From contig NZ_PGTS01000006.1 of the NCBI RefSeq assembly GCF_002844235.1, positions 248,001 to 312,000 of the forward strand: a stretch of DNA of 64,000 nt. Reading direction: 5' to 3'. Shown here one piece after another: positions 16,753-24,898 of this stretch (its first letter is position 1; the number at the start of each line of letters is the position of its first letter). A program made the position numbers and the translations under genes. The DNA comes from Thalassospira povalilytica. GTDB lineage: Bacteria > Pseudomonadota > Alphaproteobacteria > Rhodospirillales > Thalassospiraceae. The notes beneath the pieces are model-generated. The model was not told the DNA's origin. It ran no database searches and worked only from the letters and a program-made list of their open reading frames with translations.

Positions 16753-17052
16753 ATGCCAGCGACACCATCTGCGCAAGACGGCGACAGTTCACAGCAGACC
16801 CAAACGACTGCTGCGGATGAACAGCATCTCTGCGCTGTTTCTGATCAGATCACGGACTGTGTCGCGCTGACCAATGTTGCAACATTGGGGGCCGGGCCGG
16901 GTTATGCCGCCCTGCAATCGATGCTTGGTCAGACCCAGTCACAGAACATTTTGATGGCGAACATGGTTTCCGCCCAAAAGCAAAACGCAATGATCGGCAT
17001 GACCACCATGACCCAAAGCGTGATGCAGATGATGAATCGTCGTAACCAGTAA
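16753..17052 (+). CDS. RebB-family R-body protein 3 (divergent)
   Basis: A 99-residue protein with a 25-residue Gln/Thr-rich lead and a diverged Reb core (VSDQITDCVALTNVATLGAG, then QSMLGQTQSQNILMANMVSAQ). It contains two cysteines (LCAVS and TDCVA), unlike most of its paralogs. The second half is short and Met-rich (MIGMTTMTQSVMQMMNRR). A ribosome site AAGGAGA precedes the ATG. It starts a unit with proteins 4 and 5. It may be a minor or end-capping subunit; this is inference. Confidence 0.8.
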   Translation: MPATPSAQDGDSSQQTQTTAADEQHLCAVSDQITDCVALTNVATLGAGPGYAALQSMLGQTQSQNILMANMVSAQKQNAMIGMTTMTQSVMQMMNRRNQ

Positions 17053-17063
17053 GGATCACCGTG

Positions 17064-17357
17064 ATGAGCACTCCCAACGAAGTCGACGAACAGATTACCG
17101 ACAGCGTCACCCAGACCAATACCTCGGTCATTGCCAATGGTCCGGCAATGGGGGCAATGCAATCCTATCTGTCGCAGGCCCAGGCACAGGGCATCCTGTT
17201 TGCCAATATGGTCAATGAACAGCAACAGCTTGCCGTTGCCAGCCTTGCAACCACGATGGAGTGCGCCAAGGCCACTCTGTCCGTACAGGACAGCAAACCA
17301 AATTTTTTTACACAGGCGCTTCAGGGCAAGGGCCCGAACCCCAACAACAAAAGCTGA
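17064..17357 (+). CDS. RebB-family R-body protein 4 (divergent)
   Basis: A protein of 97 residues with the Reb core QITDSVTQTNTSVIANGPAM and the Gln-rich helix QSYLSQAQAQGILFANMVNE. It most resembles protein 3. ATG 17064 is preferred, eight bases behind AAGGA; a GTG at 17061 is directly upstream. A run of seven T (17303-17309) lies near the 3' end, and an acidic reading frame in the -1 phase continues past its stop to 17536. Either the stop is real, or slippage adds an acidic tail. Confidence 0.8.
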   Translation: MSTPNEVDEQITDSVTQTNTSVIANGPAMGAMQSYLSQAQAQGILFANMVNEQQQLAVASLATTMECAKATLSVQDSKPNFFTQALQGKGPNPNNKS

Positions 17358-17536
17358 GTGGGGAAAGCCCGCTGCCGCCGCCTGAGCAACAGGGCGTCGC
17401 GTCCAAGAAAAGCGCGTTCTGGGATGACGAAACCGACTGGGGCGATCTTGACCGGATGTTTCTTGGCAACGGCACCCAGGACGGGGAAGACGGTTCGGAC
17501 GATACAAACGAACAGTCCCAGGAGTCCGGTGAATAA
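17354..17536 (+). CDS. Acidic small frame after reb gene 4: separate peptide or frameshifted extension
   Basis: This frame has codon use like real genes (many G/C third positions) and encodes a Trp/Asp/Glu-rich segment (SAFWDDETDWGDLDRMFLGN). It has no good start codon or ribosome site of its own: only CTG 17354, which overlaps the upstream TGA, or an internal GTG at 17261. A -1 slip at the T7 run near 17303-17309 would join it to protein 4. A coupled non-ATG start or a sequence error are the alternatives. No domain was recognised. Confidence 0.4.
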   Translation: MSGESPLPPPEQQGVASKKSAFWDDETDWGDLDRMFLGNGTQDGEDGSDDTNEQSQESGE

Positions 17537-17550
17537 AAAGAGGACGTACC

Positions 17551-17775
17551 ATGAGTGATATCGTCAATCCGCAAATCACCGATGCCATCACCCAGACCAA
17601 CGTCAAGGTTCTGGGCGAAAGCCCGGCACAGGCGGTTTCCATTGCCCTGCAATCGCATTCGCATGCAACCGGTCTTGCGATGGAAAACGCCACCCTGACC
17701 CAGGGAAACATGCAACAGGTCGTCAATACCGCCACATCGAAACTGGTGGCGCTGATTACCGCCCAGGCCGGCTAA
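17551..17775 (+). CDS. RebB-family R-body protein 5 (short)
   Basis: A 74-residue protein that keeps the full Reb core (PQITDAITQTNVKVLGESPA, then QSHSHATGLAMENATLTQG) but lacks the long second half of proteins 1 and 2. It ends in a helical TSKLVALITAQAG. It is close to protein 7 (18270). GAGG precedes the ATG, 15 bases after the acidic frame. Short members of this kind may be accessory or nucleating subunits. Confidence 0.8.
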   Translation: MSDIVNPQITDAITQTNVKVLGESPAQAVSIALQSHSHATGLAMENATLTQGNMQQVVNTATSKLVALITAQAG

Positions 17776-17819
17776 CCGACATTTCGCAAGGCTCCCTTTT
17801 AAAAAGGCTTTCGAACCCG

Positions 17820-17844
17820 GTCACAAAACTTCGCATTACGCGTC
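17820..17844 (+). promoter_or_regulatory. R-body regulon promoter motif, copy 6
   Basis: GTCACAA, 14 bases, then CGTC (followed by TAAAGA), 43 bases before the sixth reb gene. The box and the bases after it match copy 3 closely. Confidence 0.75.
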
Positions 17845-17886
17845 TAAAGATGTGCGGTCACCCGGACCGCCTTTTCGGAGGATATC

Positions 17887-18210
17887 ATGGCTATTCCAAC
17901 CCCGGTGAACGGTCAGATTACCGACGCAGTTACCCAAAGCTCGGTCAGTGTTCTTGGATCTGCACCCGCCAATGCGATGGGCTCGATCTATCAAAGTGCC
18001 TCACATTCGACTTCGATCCTGTTCCAGAATGCGGTGCAGGCCCAGCAGCAGGCATCGATCTGTTCGCAGGCCGCCACCAATCAGGGCGTGATGCAGCTTT
18101 ATTCGGTCAATACCATGGCCGGCGCCCAGGCCACCGCCAAACTTGGCCGGTCTGACAACGCCGACGCCTTGTTGACTCTTCTGGTTATTTTGGCAGCAAC
18201 CCGCCGCTAG
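17887..18210 (+). CDS. RebB-family R-body protein 6
   Basis: A 107-residue protein of the long type. It starts with the same MAIPTPVNGQITDAVTQ as protein 1 and shares SQAATNQGVMQLYSVNTMAG in the second half. It differs in the core (SSVSVLGSAPANAMGS) and C-terminus (VILAATRR). A strong GGAGG site precedes the ATG. It probably belongs to the ribbon together with proteins 1 and 2. Confidence 0.9.
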   Translation: MAIPTPVNGQITDAVTQSSVSVLGSAPANAMGSIYQSASHSTSILFQNAVQAQQQASICSQAATNQGVMQLYSVNTMAGAQATAKLGRSDNADALLTLLVILAATRR

Positions 18211-18269
18211 GCACCTGACCAGCCCGGTCTTTCTGCGGCCAGGCAACGGTCCAAACATGAGGGCGTGAA

Positions 18270-18533
18270 ATGGCAGACAACACCCCTGTAAATGCACAAA
18301 TCACGGACGCCGTGACACAGACCAACGTCAAGGTCCTTGGCGAGGCGCCCGCACAGGCCATGGGCCTTGTGTATCAGACGATGGCCCATTCCATCAGTCT
18401 GTCGATGCAAAACGCCATGCAAACCCAGGGCGGGCTGCAACAGATTGGCAATGCCGTCACATCAAGCGCGTGTCGCATGATCCTTGACAGTACCGGCGGC
18501 GGCATGGGCGGCAAAGGTGGCGGCGGCACCTGA
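18270..18533 (+). CDS. RebB-family R-body protein 7 (Gly-rich tail)
   Basis: An 87-residue protein with the core QITDAVTQTNVKVLGEAPAQ and the helix TMAHSISLSMQNAMQTQGG, ending in a flexible glycine tail (GGGMGGKGGGGT). It resembles protein 5. GAGGG precedes the ATG. No regulon motif is seen in the 59-base gap, so it is probably cotranscribed with gene 6. Confidence 0.85.
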   Translation: MADNTPVNAQITDAVTQTNVKVLGEAPAQAMGLVYQTMAHSISLSMQNAMQTQGGLQQIGNAVTSSACRMILDSTGGGMGGKGGGGT

Positions 18534-18605
18534 TCGGTGCCCGCAGGATCTGATGCCCACGGTTAGTGACAACAACGGCGCATTCATTCGCCCCGCAAGA
18601 GGTTC

Positions 18606-19187
18606 ATGATGGCAGACGACGACAACACCAATCCCGACGCATCCAAAACCACAGATGCCGACAAAAACGCCGATACCGGTCAGGACAGCCAAAAGAACGG
18701 AAATCCGCCCGCCGGCGAAAATGACGGCGCAAAAGCCGCCGGTGATAAATCCGCAGGCGACAAATCCGCAGGCGGTGGATCGGGCGATGATGGTGACAAT
18801 TCTGACAAGGGCGGTTCAGGCAACACAAACAACACCCCGCCGCTCAGCACCGCACTCAATCCCCAGATCGTTCAGGCAGTGGGCACCACAAACCATGCGG
18901 TTCTGAACGGGGCATTTCCCGGTGCAAACGGCGTTGCCTATCAGAAAGTCGCCCAGGCCGCAGCCTATGCGGTTCAGGATTCCACCGATTATCTGCGCAA
19001 TATCATGTCGATGGCATCTGCCACGACCGGTGTCGCCATGCAACAGATGCTGGTCAAAAAGGAAGTGTCGCCCTATGCCGATATCATCAAGGCTGCGACA
19101 CAGGCGGTAACTGATGCCCAAAAGACATTTTCCAATGTCGGTGAATCAGCAAGCAGCGTTGTGAAGGATTTCGACAGTCTTGCCTGA
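18606..19187 (+). CDS. Reb-related protein 8 with acidic N-terminal extension
   Basis: A 193-residue protein. The first 80 residues are a low-complexity Asp/Lys/Gly/Asn tail with an internal repeat (GDKSAGDKSAGG). The rest is a distant Reb domain (NPQIVQAVGTTNHAVLNGAF, then YQKVAQAAAYAVQDSTDYLR) with a longer helical C-terminus. AAGAGG precedes the ATG pair. Divergence and length suggest a role different from the ribbon subunits, perhaps a partner or regulator of assembly; this is inference. A terminator follows. Confidence 0.75.
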   Translation: MMADDDNTNPDASKTTDADKNADTGQDSQKNGNPPAGENDGAKAAGDKSAGDKSAGGGSGDDGDNSDKGGSGNTNNTPPLSTALNPQIVQAVGTTNHAVLNGAFPGANGVAYQKVAQAAAYAVQDSTDYLRNIMSMASATTGVAMQQMLVKKEVSPYADIIKAATQAVTDAQKTFSNVGESASSVVKDFDSLA

Positions 19188-19212
19188 CAACGTTCCATCC
19201 GGGGAAAAAGAC

Positions 19213-19250
19213 AAAGGCCAGTTCATCACACGGATGTACCGGCCTTTTTC
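19213..19250 (+). terminator. Terminator at the end of the R-body locus
   Basis: The stem AAAGGCC (19213-19219) pairs with GGCCTTT (19241-19247), with a T tract after it. It lies between two convergent genes. Confidence 0.65.
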
Positions 19251-19270
19251 ATGTTCGCATTCGGGCGGGC

Positions 19271-20575
19271 CTAGCCCGCGCGCATCAGTTCGATCCGGTG
19301 GCAGGCTTCGGCGAAATCCGGGGCAAACAGTTTGACGCTGACACCGGTTCCTTGCAGTTCATAAGCCCCCATTTCCTGTGTCGGACAGGAAATGAACCGC
19401 GCGACGGTCTGACTGACCAGAACACGTTTGCCAAGCTGCTTGGTCAGTTGTTCGATCCGGGCGGCTTCGTTGGCGGCCTGCCCGACCACGGTGAAATCAA
19501 CGCGTTCGGACACACCGACATTGCCGTAAATCACATCACCGACATGCATGCCCAGTCCGTAATCAAAGGGCGGCTTGCCTTCTTCTTCGCGCTTGGCATT
19601 CAGGCTATCGATATTGATCTGGGCTTCGGCGGCGGCATAAAGGGCCGCAAGACAGGCTGTTTCAAGATTGTTTTCATCATCGCCGATCGGGAAAATCGCC
19701 AAGGTCGCATCCCCGATATAGCGCAACACCTGCCCGCCATGTTTAAGCACCGCCCCCGCGGTTGCGGAAAAGAAATCATTCATTTCACCCAGAAAGGCAT
19801 CATCGCCAACATGGGTGGCAATCGAGGTCGAATTGCGCATGTCCGAAAACCAGATCACCGCCCGGGTTTTGGTGCTGTCACCAAGTTTGATCTGACCGTT
19901 GCGCACCCGCGCACCGGCATCAGATCCCAGATAGGTTTCAAGAATGGTGCTGGTTTCTTCGTGGTTGATCCGCATTTTGCACGACACGGCAAAGCGGCGC
20001 TGGATACCCGACAGAATTGCCAGATCCTCGTCCGAGAAACCGCTGGGTCGACGCGTAAGATAGGTCATGAAGATGCGGTTGCTATCAAGCGTGCTGTCGC
20101 GGTCTGTGACAAACGGTGTCATCAGTGCGTAATAGTCCGTACCACGATTGCGGCGGAAACTTTCAAGAACCGGGAAATCGATCACCGAACTTGGCCCGAT
20201 CAGATGGCGGCGCATGAAGCTGACATCGTTATCAAGCATCCATTTCATCGGACTTTCGGCCCAATCCTGATCCTGATCGCCAACCCCCATATGGGTTGAG
20301 CGTTCGACCTGACCGCTTTCCTTGTTCCAGATATAGGAAACCCCTTCGTAAAGGGGATGAAGCGTTTTGAAAGCAACCATGACACGGTCAATCGGAATGC
20401 CCGATGCGACAAGGCGACTGACCATACCAGCAAGAAGTTCGCTGATGTCGGTATCATCAAGCGCGCATTCCATCAGCCAGTCATTGACCGAACGCACAAA
20501 ACCGCGCGCGGCCTGGGCCGAATTGGTCCCTGGCAGCGACGTCACGACCGCTGAATCCTGCTGGTTATTGTTCAT
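19271..20575 (-). CDS. Class III adenylate/guanylate cyclase
   Basis: A 434-residue cytoplasmic protein. The C-terminal catalytic domain (about 235-420) has the two metal-binding aspartates D245 (WFSDMRNST) and D289 (RYIGDATLAIF) and the helix after VGQAANEAARIEQL. The N-terminal 200 residues are a sensor-like region I cannot name with certainty; it has an SDEDLAILSGIQRRFA stretch typical of the end of GAF-like modules. cAMP is the more likely product. It is convergent with the R-body genes. No copy of their promoter motif was found upstream, so a link to R-bodies is only positional. Confidence 0.85.
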   Translation of the reverse strand: MNNNQQDSAVVTSLPGTNSAQAARGFVRSVNDWLMECALDDTDISELLAGMVSRLVASGIPIDRVMVAFKTLHPLYEGVSYIWNKESGQVERSTHMGVGDQDQDWAESPMKWMLDNDVSFMRRHLIGPSSVIDFPVLESFRRNRGTDYYALMTPFVTDRDSTLDSNRIFMTYLTRRPSGFSDEDLAILSGIQRRFAVSCKMRINHEETSTILETYLGSDAGARVRNGQIKLGDSTKTRAVIWFSDMRNSTSIATHVGDDAFLGEMNDFFSATAGAVLKHGGQVLRYIGDATLAIFPIGDDENNLETACLAALYAAAEAQINIDSLNAKREEEGKPPFDYGLGMHVGDVIYGNVGVSERVDFTVVGQAANEAARIEQLTKQLGKRVLVSQTVARFISCPTQEMGAYELQGTGVSVKLFAPDFAEACHRIELMRAG

Positions 20576-20956
20576 TGTTCGCTCCGTCCGTTTACACGCT
20601 TATTTTTGCATCGCCAGGGTTGCACTTCATCCAAAGACCAGATTGATCGCCAAACTGTTTGATCCGACCTGCTTGAAACCTGTCGGCCGTCAAAGCCGTG
20701 TTTTGCCCGGATGCACCGGTTTTATCGCGGGCACGCACAGCATCCTATCATCTTTTGACGGCTCTGACGTCATCTTTGCCATTGGATCAAGTGCAAACCC
20801 TACATAGAACAGCAATGCCAATTCGCAATTATTGATTTGGAAACAATCTATTTCCCGGCACACAAATGACTATTGGTCATTAAAAACGCAAGGGCAAATT
20901 GTCAAAAATTCTTAACCCTCTGAAACCGCTTGGACTACCGGCTGCCTGATCGTGAT
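20576..20956. other. Intergenic region between cyclase and histidine kinase genes
   Basis: This 381-base gap should hold the leftward cyclase promoter. I see TGACGTCA at 20765-20772 and a small inverted repeat AATGAC / GTCATT at 20865-20881, but no gene and no clear terminator. Confidence 0.35.
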
Positions 20957-22579
20957 TTACACCCCGGTTTCGGTTCGGGCCGGAGGCAGATAGATACGGG
21001 CCAGAAGCCCGCCTTTTGGCGCATCTTCAAGATATATCTCCCCGCCATGGGCCCGGATCGCTGTTCGCGCGATTGCCAGACCAAGCCCGATACCGCCAGT
21101 GTCACGATTGCGTGATTCTTCAAGCCGGAAGAACGGTTCAAACACCTGTTCGCGTTTTTCGACCGGAATGCCCGGCCCGTCATCGGCAATTTCAATCCAT
21201 AAACCGCCATCATCGGCATCACACACGGTCACTTCGACATGCTTGCCAAATCGCAGGGCATTGGACACCAGATTGCCAAAGGCCCGTTTGACCGATAGCG
21301 GTCGACAGGGATAAACCCGTGCCGCCCCATCCCCGACAAATGATATCGCCCGCCCGGTTTCGGCCAGATCTTCGACCGCGGATTCCACAAGTGCGGTCAT
21401 GTCGATCTTGCGGGTGTCCTCGTTTGCCGTTTCCTCACGGGCAAAGGCCATCGCGGCTTCGACCATTTGCTCCATCTCATCAAGCGTTTCGATGATCCGC
21501 GCCCGGTTTTCAGGGTCGTCGACGAATTCGGCCCGCAGTCGAAGCGACGTGATCGGTGTACGCAAATCATGTGAAATCGCCGCAAGCATGCGTGTGCGAT
21601 CCTCGACAAAACGTTTGAGACGCGCTGTCATGCGGTTGAAGGCCTTGGCCGCCCGCCGGATTTCAATCGGCCCGGTTTCAGGCACCGGTTCGGGATAATC
21701 GCCGCGCCCCACCCGATCAGCCGCACGCGCCAAAAGCGCCCAGGACCGGGAAATCCGCCGGGTGATAAAGAATGTGATCACGGCAATGACAAGGGCCGAC
21801 AAGGCAACTCGCAACACATTGTCAAAAACAAACCAGGGCGGGGGCATCACCCCGCCAATCATCGCTTCAAGCCAGACTTGCGGCCGGGCGTTATCCGCAC
21901 GGTTTTGCAGGGGCTCGGTTGTGGTCGGGGCATCATCAATCATGCCGTCTTCCGACGTTGATCCGACCGCGGTGAAAATCGGCACGGCGATCTGCATCAC
22001 CGGTGCGACATGGCAATCAAACCGTTCCATATAGCGCAATTCCCAAGGAGCTGCGCGGTCGTCATGGAAATGATAATCGCCATTTTTGCCCGATGGACGT
22101 GCCGGGTTCTGATCGCGTTTCTGATCAAGAAAGGCTTCCTTGGCGTTGCGCAATGTTTTGCGTTCGCGCCAGCATTCGTCTTCGGTCAGGATTTCCACCC
22201 GGGCGGGCACAGGTGCCTGCGTTCCCGAACCGGTGGCAAGGAATTCATTCAACCGGCTGGTCAGGCTGTCGGGAATATGCCCGTCCGAGGCCACGACCCC
22301 GGTCTCTTCAACCAGCCGCAAACGGGTTTGCGGTGACTGGGCAACCCGCAGCACATCACGCCAGTTTTCATGCGGCGTGGTGGTCAGAATGCGCGAAATC
22401 GCCGCCACACGCGACAGCGCATTGCCCCGGCGTTCGGATGCCAGCGCATCACGACGTTCATCGGCCAGCATCACGCCCAGCACGATATGGGTCAGAATGA
22501 TCGCGCCCAGCAACAGACAGACAAGCTGTGCCGTCAGGCTTTGCGGCCAAAGACGTTTAAGCAGGCGGCGCTTGGTCAT
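20957..22579 (-). CDS. Two-component sensor histidine kinase
   Basis: A 540-residue inner-membrane kinase. Segment one is at about 17-38 and segment two at about 255-273, enclosing a periplasmic sensor of about 215 residues that is rich in Asp/Glu/His. It is followed by HAMP, HisKA with the phospho-accepting H337 (AAISHDLRTP) and the ATPase domain with DDGPGIPVEKREQVFEPFF and GGIGLGLAI. The ATG overlaps the stop of the response regulator gene (ATGA). Its stimulus is unknown; the divergent exported Gly/His-rich protein may be a target. Confidence 0.92.
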   Translation of the reverse strand: MTKRRLLKRLWPQSLTAQLVCLLLGAIILTHIVLGVMLADERRDALASERRGNALSRVAAISRILTTTPHENWRDVLRVAQSPQTRLRLVEETGVVASDGHIPDSLTSRLNEFLATGSGTQAPVPARVEILTEDECWRERKTLRNAKEAFLDQKRDQNPARPSGKNGDYHFHDDRAAPWELRYMERFDCHVAPVMQIAVPIFTAVGSTSEDGMIDDAPTTTEPLQNRADNARPQVWLEAMIGGVMPPPWFVFDNVLRVALSALVIAVITFFITRRISRSWALLARAADRVGRGDYPEPVPETGPIEIRRAAKAFNRMTARLKRFVEDRTRMLAAISHDLRTPITSLRLRAEFVDDPENRARIIETLDEMEQMVEAAMAFAREETANEDTRKIDMTALVESAVEDLAETGRAISFVGDGAARVYPCRPLSVKRAFGNLVSNALRFGKHVEVTVCDADDGGLWIEIADDGPGIPVEKREQVFEPFFRLEESRNRDTGGIGLGLAIARTAIRAHGGEIYLEDAPKGGLLARIYLPPARTETGV

Positions 22580-23301
22580 TTTTCGACCACCTCGCAGGTG
22601 AACATATAACCGCCACCCCAGACCGTTTTGATCAGGGTCGGATTTTTTGCATCTGCCTCGATTTTCTTGCGCAGGCGACTGACCTGATTATCGATGCTGC
22701 GATCAAACGGTACGGCTTCGCGCCCGCGCGTCAGATCCAGCAACTGATCCCGGTTAAGCACCATGTTGGGATGTTCGACAAAGGCGCACAGCAACCCGTA
22801 TTCCCCGGCACTCAGCGGCAGCACCACGTCATTGGCATCGCGCAATTCGTGCCGTGTCCGATCCAGAACCCAGCGGTCAAACCGTACTTCACCGCCCGGA
22901 AGCGGCCCCTTGCGCCCGACAGGAAGACTTTGCGCCCGGCGCATCACCGCCTTGATCCGGGCTAACAATTCACGCGGGTTGAACGGCTTTGCCAGATAAT
23001 CATCCGCCCCCATTTCAAGCCCGATGATCCGGTCGGTTTCTTCGCCAAGTGCCGTCAGCATCACCACCGGCACATCATAATTTTCACGCAGCCAGCGGCA
23101 CAGGCTAAGCCCGTCTTCGCCCGGCATCATAAGATCAAGAACAATCAGATCAGGCGAAACATCATCAGCCATCATCTTGCGCAACTCGCGCCCGTCCGAT
23201 GCCAGCGACACCCGGTATTCGTGCTGACGCAAATAACGCCCCAGCAAATCGCGAATATCGCGGTGGTCATCGACAACAAGAATGTGGGGCTGGTCGCTCA
23301 T
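22576..23301 (-). CDS. OmpR/PhoB-family response regulator
   Basis: A 241-residue regulator with a receiver domain (acidic pocket in VVDDH, phospho-acceptor D56 in VLDLMMPGEDG) and a C-terminal winged helix (RSIDNQVSRLRKKIEAD, VWGGGYMF). I chose MSDQPHILVV at 23301 because AGGA lies seven bases upstream; an ATG at 23316 is possible. It is coupled to the kinase gene downstream and divergent from the exported protein gene at 23508. Confidence 0.92.
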   Translation of the reverse strand: MSDQPHILVVDDHRDIRDLLGRYLRQHEYRVSLASDGRELRKMMADDVSPDLIVLDLMMPGEDGLSLCRWLRENYDVPVVMLTALGEETDRIIGLEMGADDYLAKPFNPRELLARIKAVMRRAQSLPVGRKGPLPGGEVRFDRWVLDRTRHELRDANDVVLPLSAGEYGLLCAFVEHPNMVLNRDQLLDLTRGREAVPFDRSIDNQVSRLRKKIEADAKNPTLIKTVWGGGYMFTCEVVEK

Positions 23302-23507
23302 ATGCGGTCCTGTCATTGCAACGGTGTTCTCAGCTTACCTTAGCGCGTTGGCATTTGGGGCAAAAACGCCAATTTGTATCAAATTGTCGCATTTCCCGGT
23401 TTTGGCAAATGTTGCGACCAATTTGATGTTTACCGGGGATCATTTCGCGACAATCATCGGTGATAACGGACCTCAGCAAACGATCCCCCAACGACACGAG
23501 GTTTACG

Positions 23508-24176
23508 ATGAAACGTAACAACAAACTCAAACTTGCAGCTGTCCTGATCGCATCTGGCGTGATCGCAACCCCGATTGCCGCCGCCCAGGCCGGTCAAGGT
23601 GGTTACGGCGGCCATGGTGGCCCCGGTGAATGGTCCATGTTTGGTGGTGATCATCATGGTGGCAAATTTGATGGCGACCGCGGTGATCATCGCAAAGGCG
23701 GAAAATTCGACCGCGAAAATCGCGAACGCGCAGTTCCCCTGACCCCGGCCGAAGCGCGCATTCTGATTGATGCCATGCTGCTTAAAACCGGCACGATCGA
23801 CCTTAAGACCGGTGATGCCCTGATGGCAGAAGAACCGGGCAAGATCGACGTCCTTGTAGTCAATGCACAAGGCGGCGTGGTCGAAGTGGTCAAGTTTGAT
23901 GCCAAAACCGGGCGCATGGACCGTGATGAACGTCATGATTTGCGCAAATTGTTGCCGCGCCCGGACAAGGCCGAACGTTACAACCGCAAATTCACCGCCG
24001 ATCAGATGAACCTTCTGGCCAGTGCGATGGTGATCCGGTTTGGCAATGGTGAACTGAAACTGGGCGGCCTGGCTGAAACGCCGCGCGGCACCTATACCGC
24101 GACCGTAACCAACCAGGCCGGCGACATCGTTCGTGAAATGGAACTCAGCAGCGTGACCGGCCGCCCGATCAGCTAA
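23508..24176 (+). CDS. Exported Gly/His-rich protein with two PepSY-like repeats
   Basis: A 222-residue periplasmic protein. The signal peptide (MKRNNKLKLAAVLIASGVIA...) is followed by a Gly/His/Asp-rich segment (GYGGHGGPGEW, GGDHHGGKFDGD) that could bind metal. Two repeats of about 60 residues follow, each with a helix and a strand pair (IDVLVVNAQGGVVEVVKFD; YTATVTNQAGDIVREMELS), like PepSY domains. ATG 23508 is chosen for its GAGG site and signal peptide. It is divergent from the two-component genes and is a candidate output of that system. Confidence 0.75.
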   Translation: MKRNNKLKLAAVLIASGVIATPIAAAQAGQGGYGGHGGPGEWSMFGGDHHGGKFDGDRGDHRKGGKFDRENRERAVPLTPAEARILIDAMLLKTGTIDLKTGDALMAEEPGKIDVLVVNAQGGVVEVVKFDAKTGRMDRDERHDLRKLLPRPDKAERYNRKFTADQMNLLASAMVIRFGNGELKLGGLAETPRGTYTATVTNQAGDIVREMELSSVTGRPIS

Positions 24177-24247
24177 GCCGCACGCAGATAACGACCCCAC
24201 CCCGGTCCGGGGCCTTCATTCCCAACCGATGCTCCGGACTTCCCCAG

Positions 24248-24287
24248 CGCCCCCAAGGTTTCCCCCTTGGGGGCGTTTCCTTTTTTA
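24248..24287 (+). terminator. Rho-independent terminator
   Basis: A perfect 11-base stem, CGCCCCCAAGG / CCTTGGGGGCG, followed by a T-rich tail including TTTTTT, after the PepSY-like gene. Confidence 0.9.
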
Positions 24288-24374
24288 CATTGATCTGTAA
24301 CGGTTTTGCATTTGACCGCCATTGATAACGCCCCCATTGTTGCCAATTAGAAACTGCGCCCCGAAAGAACCACC

Positions 24375-24869
24375 ATGACAACCACGGCCCAAACAAACCA
24401 AACTCCCGCCCCCGCAGCCATTCCCAAAACCGCCCCAAGAACCGCAACCCTGGAAGACATTCCCGCCCTTACGCAGCTTTGGCAGGATACCGGGCTTTAT
24501 CGCCCCTATAACCCGCCGGCATGGGATGTGCGATTTGCGATCGAGGCAACGGACGCGACACTTTTCGTCTGGGAAGATAACAGCAATAACATCATCGGTT
24601 CGGTAATGGCCGGTCATGATGGTCATCGTGGCTGGGTATATTATCTGGCGGTTGCCCCGTCCGTTCAGAAATCGGGACTTGGCCGCAAATTGATGGATAT
24701 CGGCGAAGGCTGGTTGCGCGATCAGGGCGTCTGGCGCATGCAATTGATGGTGCGTTCGGAAAACAGCAGGACACAGGATTTCTATCGCCATCTTGGCTAT
24801 CGCGCGCTTGATGTCACGGTCATGCAAAAGGACATCGACACCCCGCCGATCGAACGCCCGGAACTGTAA
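24375..24869 (+). CDS. GNAT-family N-acetyltransferase (YpeA-like)
   Basis: A 164-residue acetyltransferase using acetyl-CoA. The acceptor fold carries the CoA-binding motif A (VYYLAVAPSVQKSGLGRKLM, about 94-113) and motif B with the late residues FYRHLGYRA. An Ala/Pro/Thr-rich lead of about 20 residues precedes the domain. Similarity to the YpeA group is by pattern only. Substrate unknown. Confidence 0.85.
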   Translation: MTTTAQTNQTPAPAAIPKTAPRTATLEDIPALTQLWQDTGLYRPYNPPAWDVRFAIEATDATLFVWEDNSNNIIGSVMAGHDGHRGWVYYLAVAPSVQKSGLGRKLMDIGEGWLRDQGVWRMQLMVRSENSRTQDFYRHLGYRALDVTVMQKDIDTPPIERPEL

Positions 24870-24898
24870 CCGGGCGGTTTGACCCGACCAAACCGTGA

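Noticed and set aside
18534..18605. Seventh regulon motif before reb gene 8
   Set aside because: GTGACAA is present, but no CGTC box lies at the required 14-base distance.
11422..19250. R-body locus as a tRNA-linked genomic island
   Set aside because: It does follow tRNA-Thr directly, but no integrase and no direct repeat of the tRNA 3' end were found, and codon use resembles the core genes.
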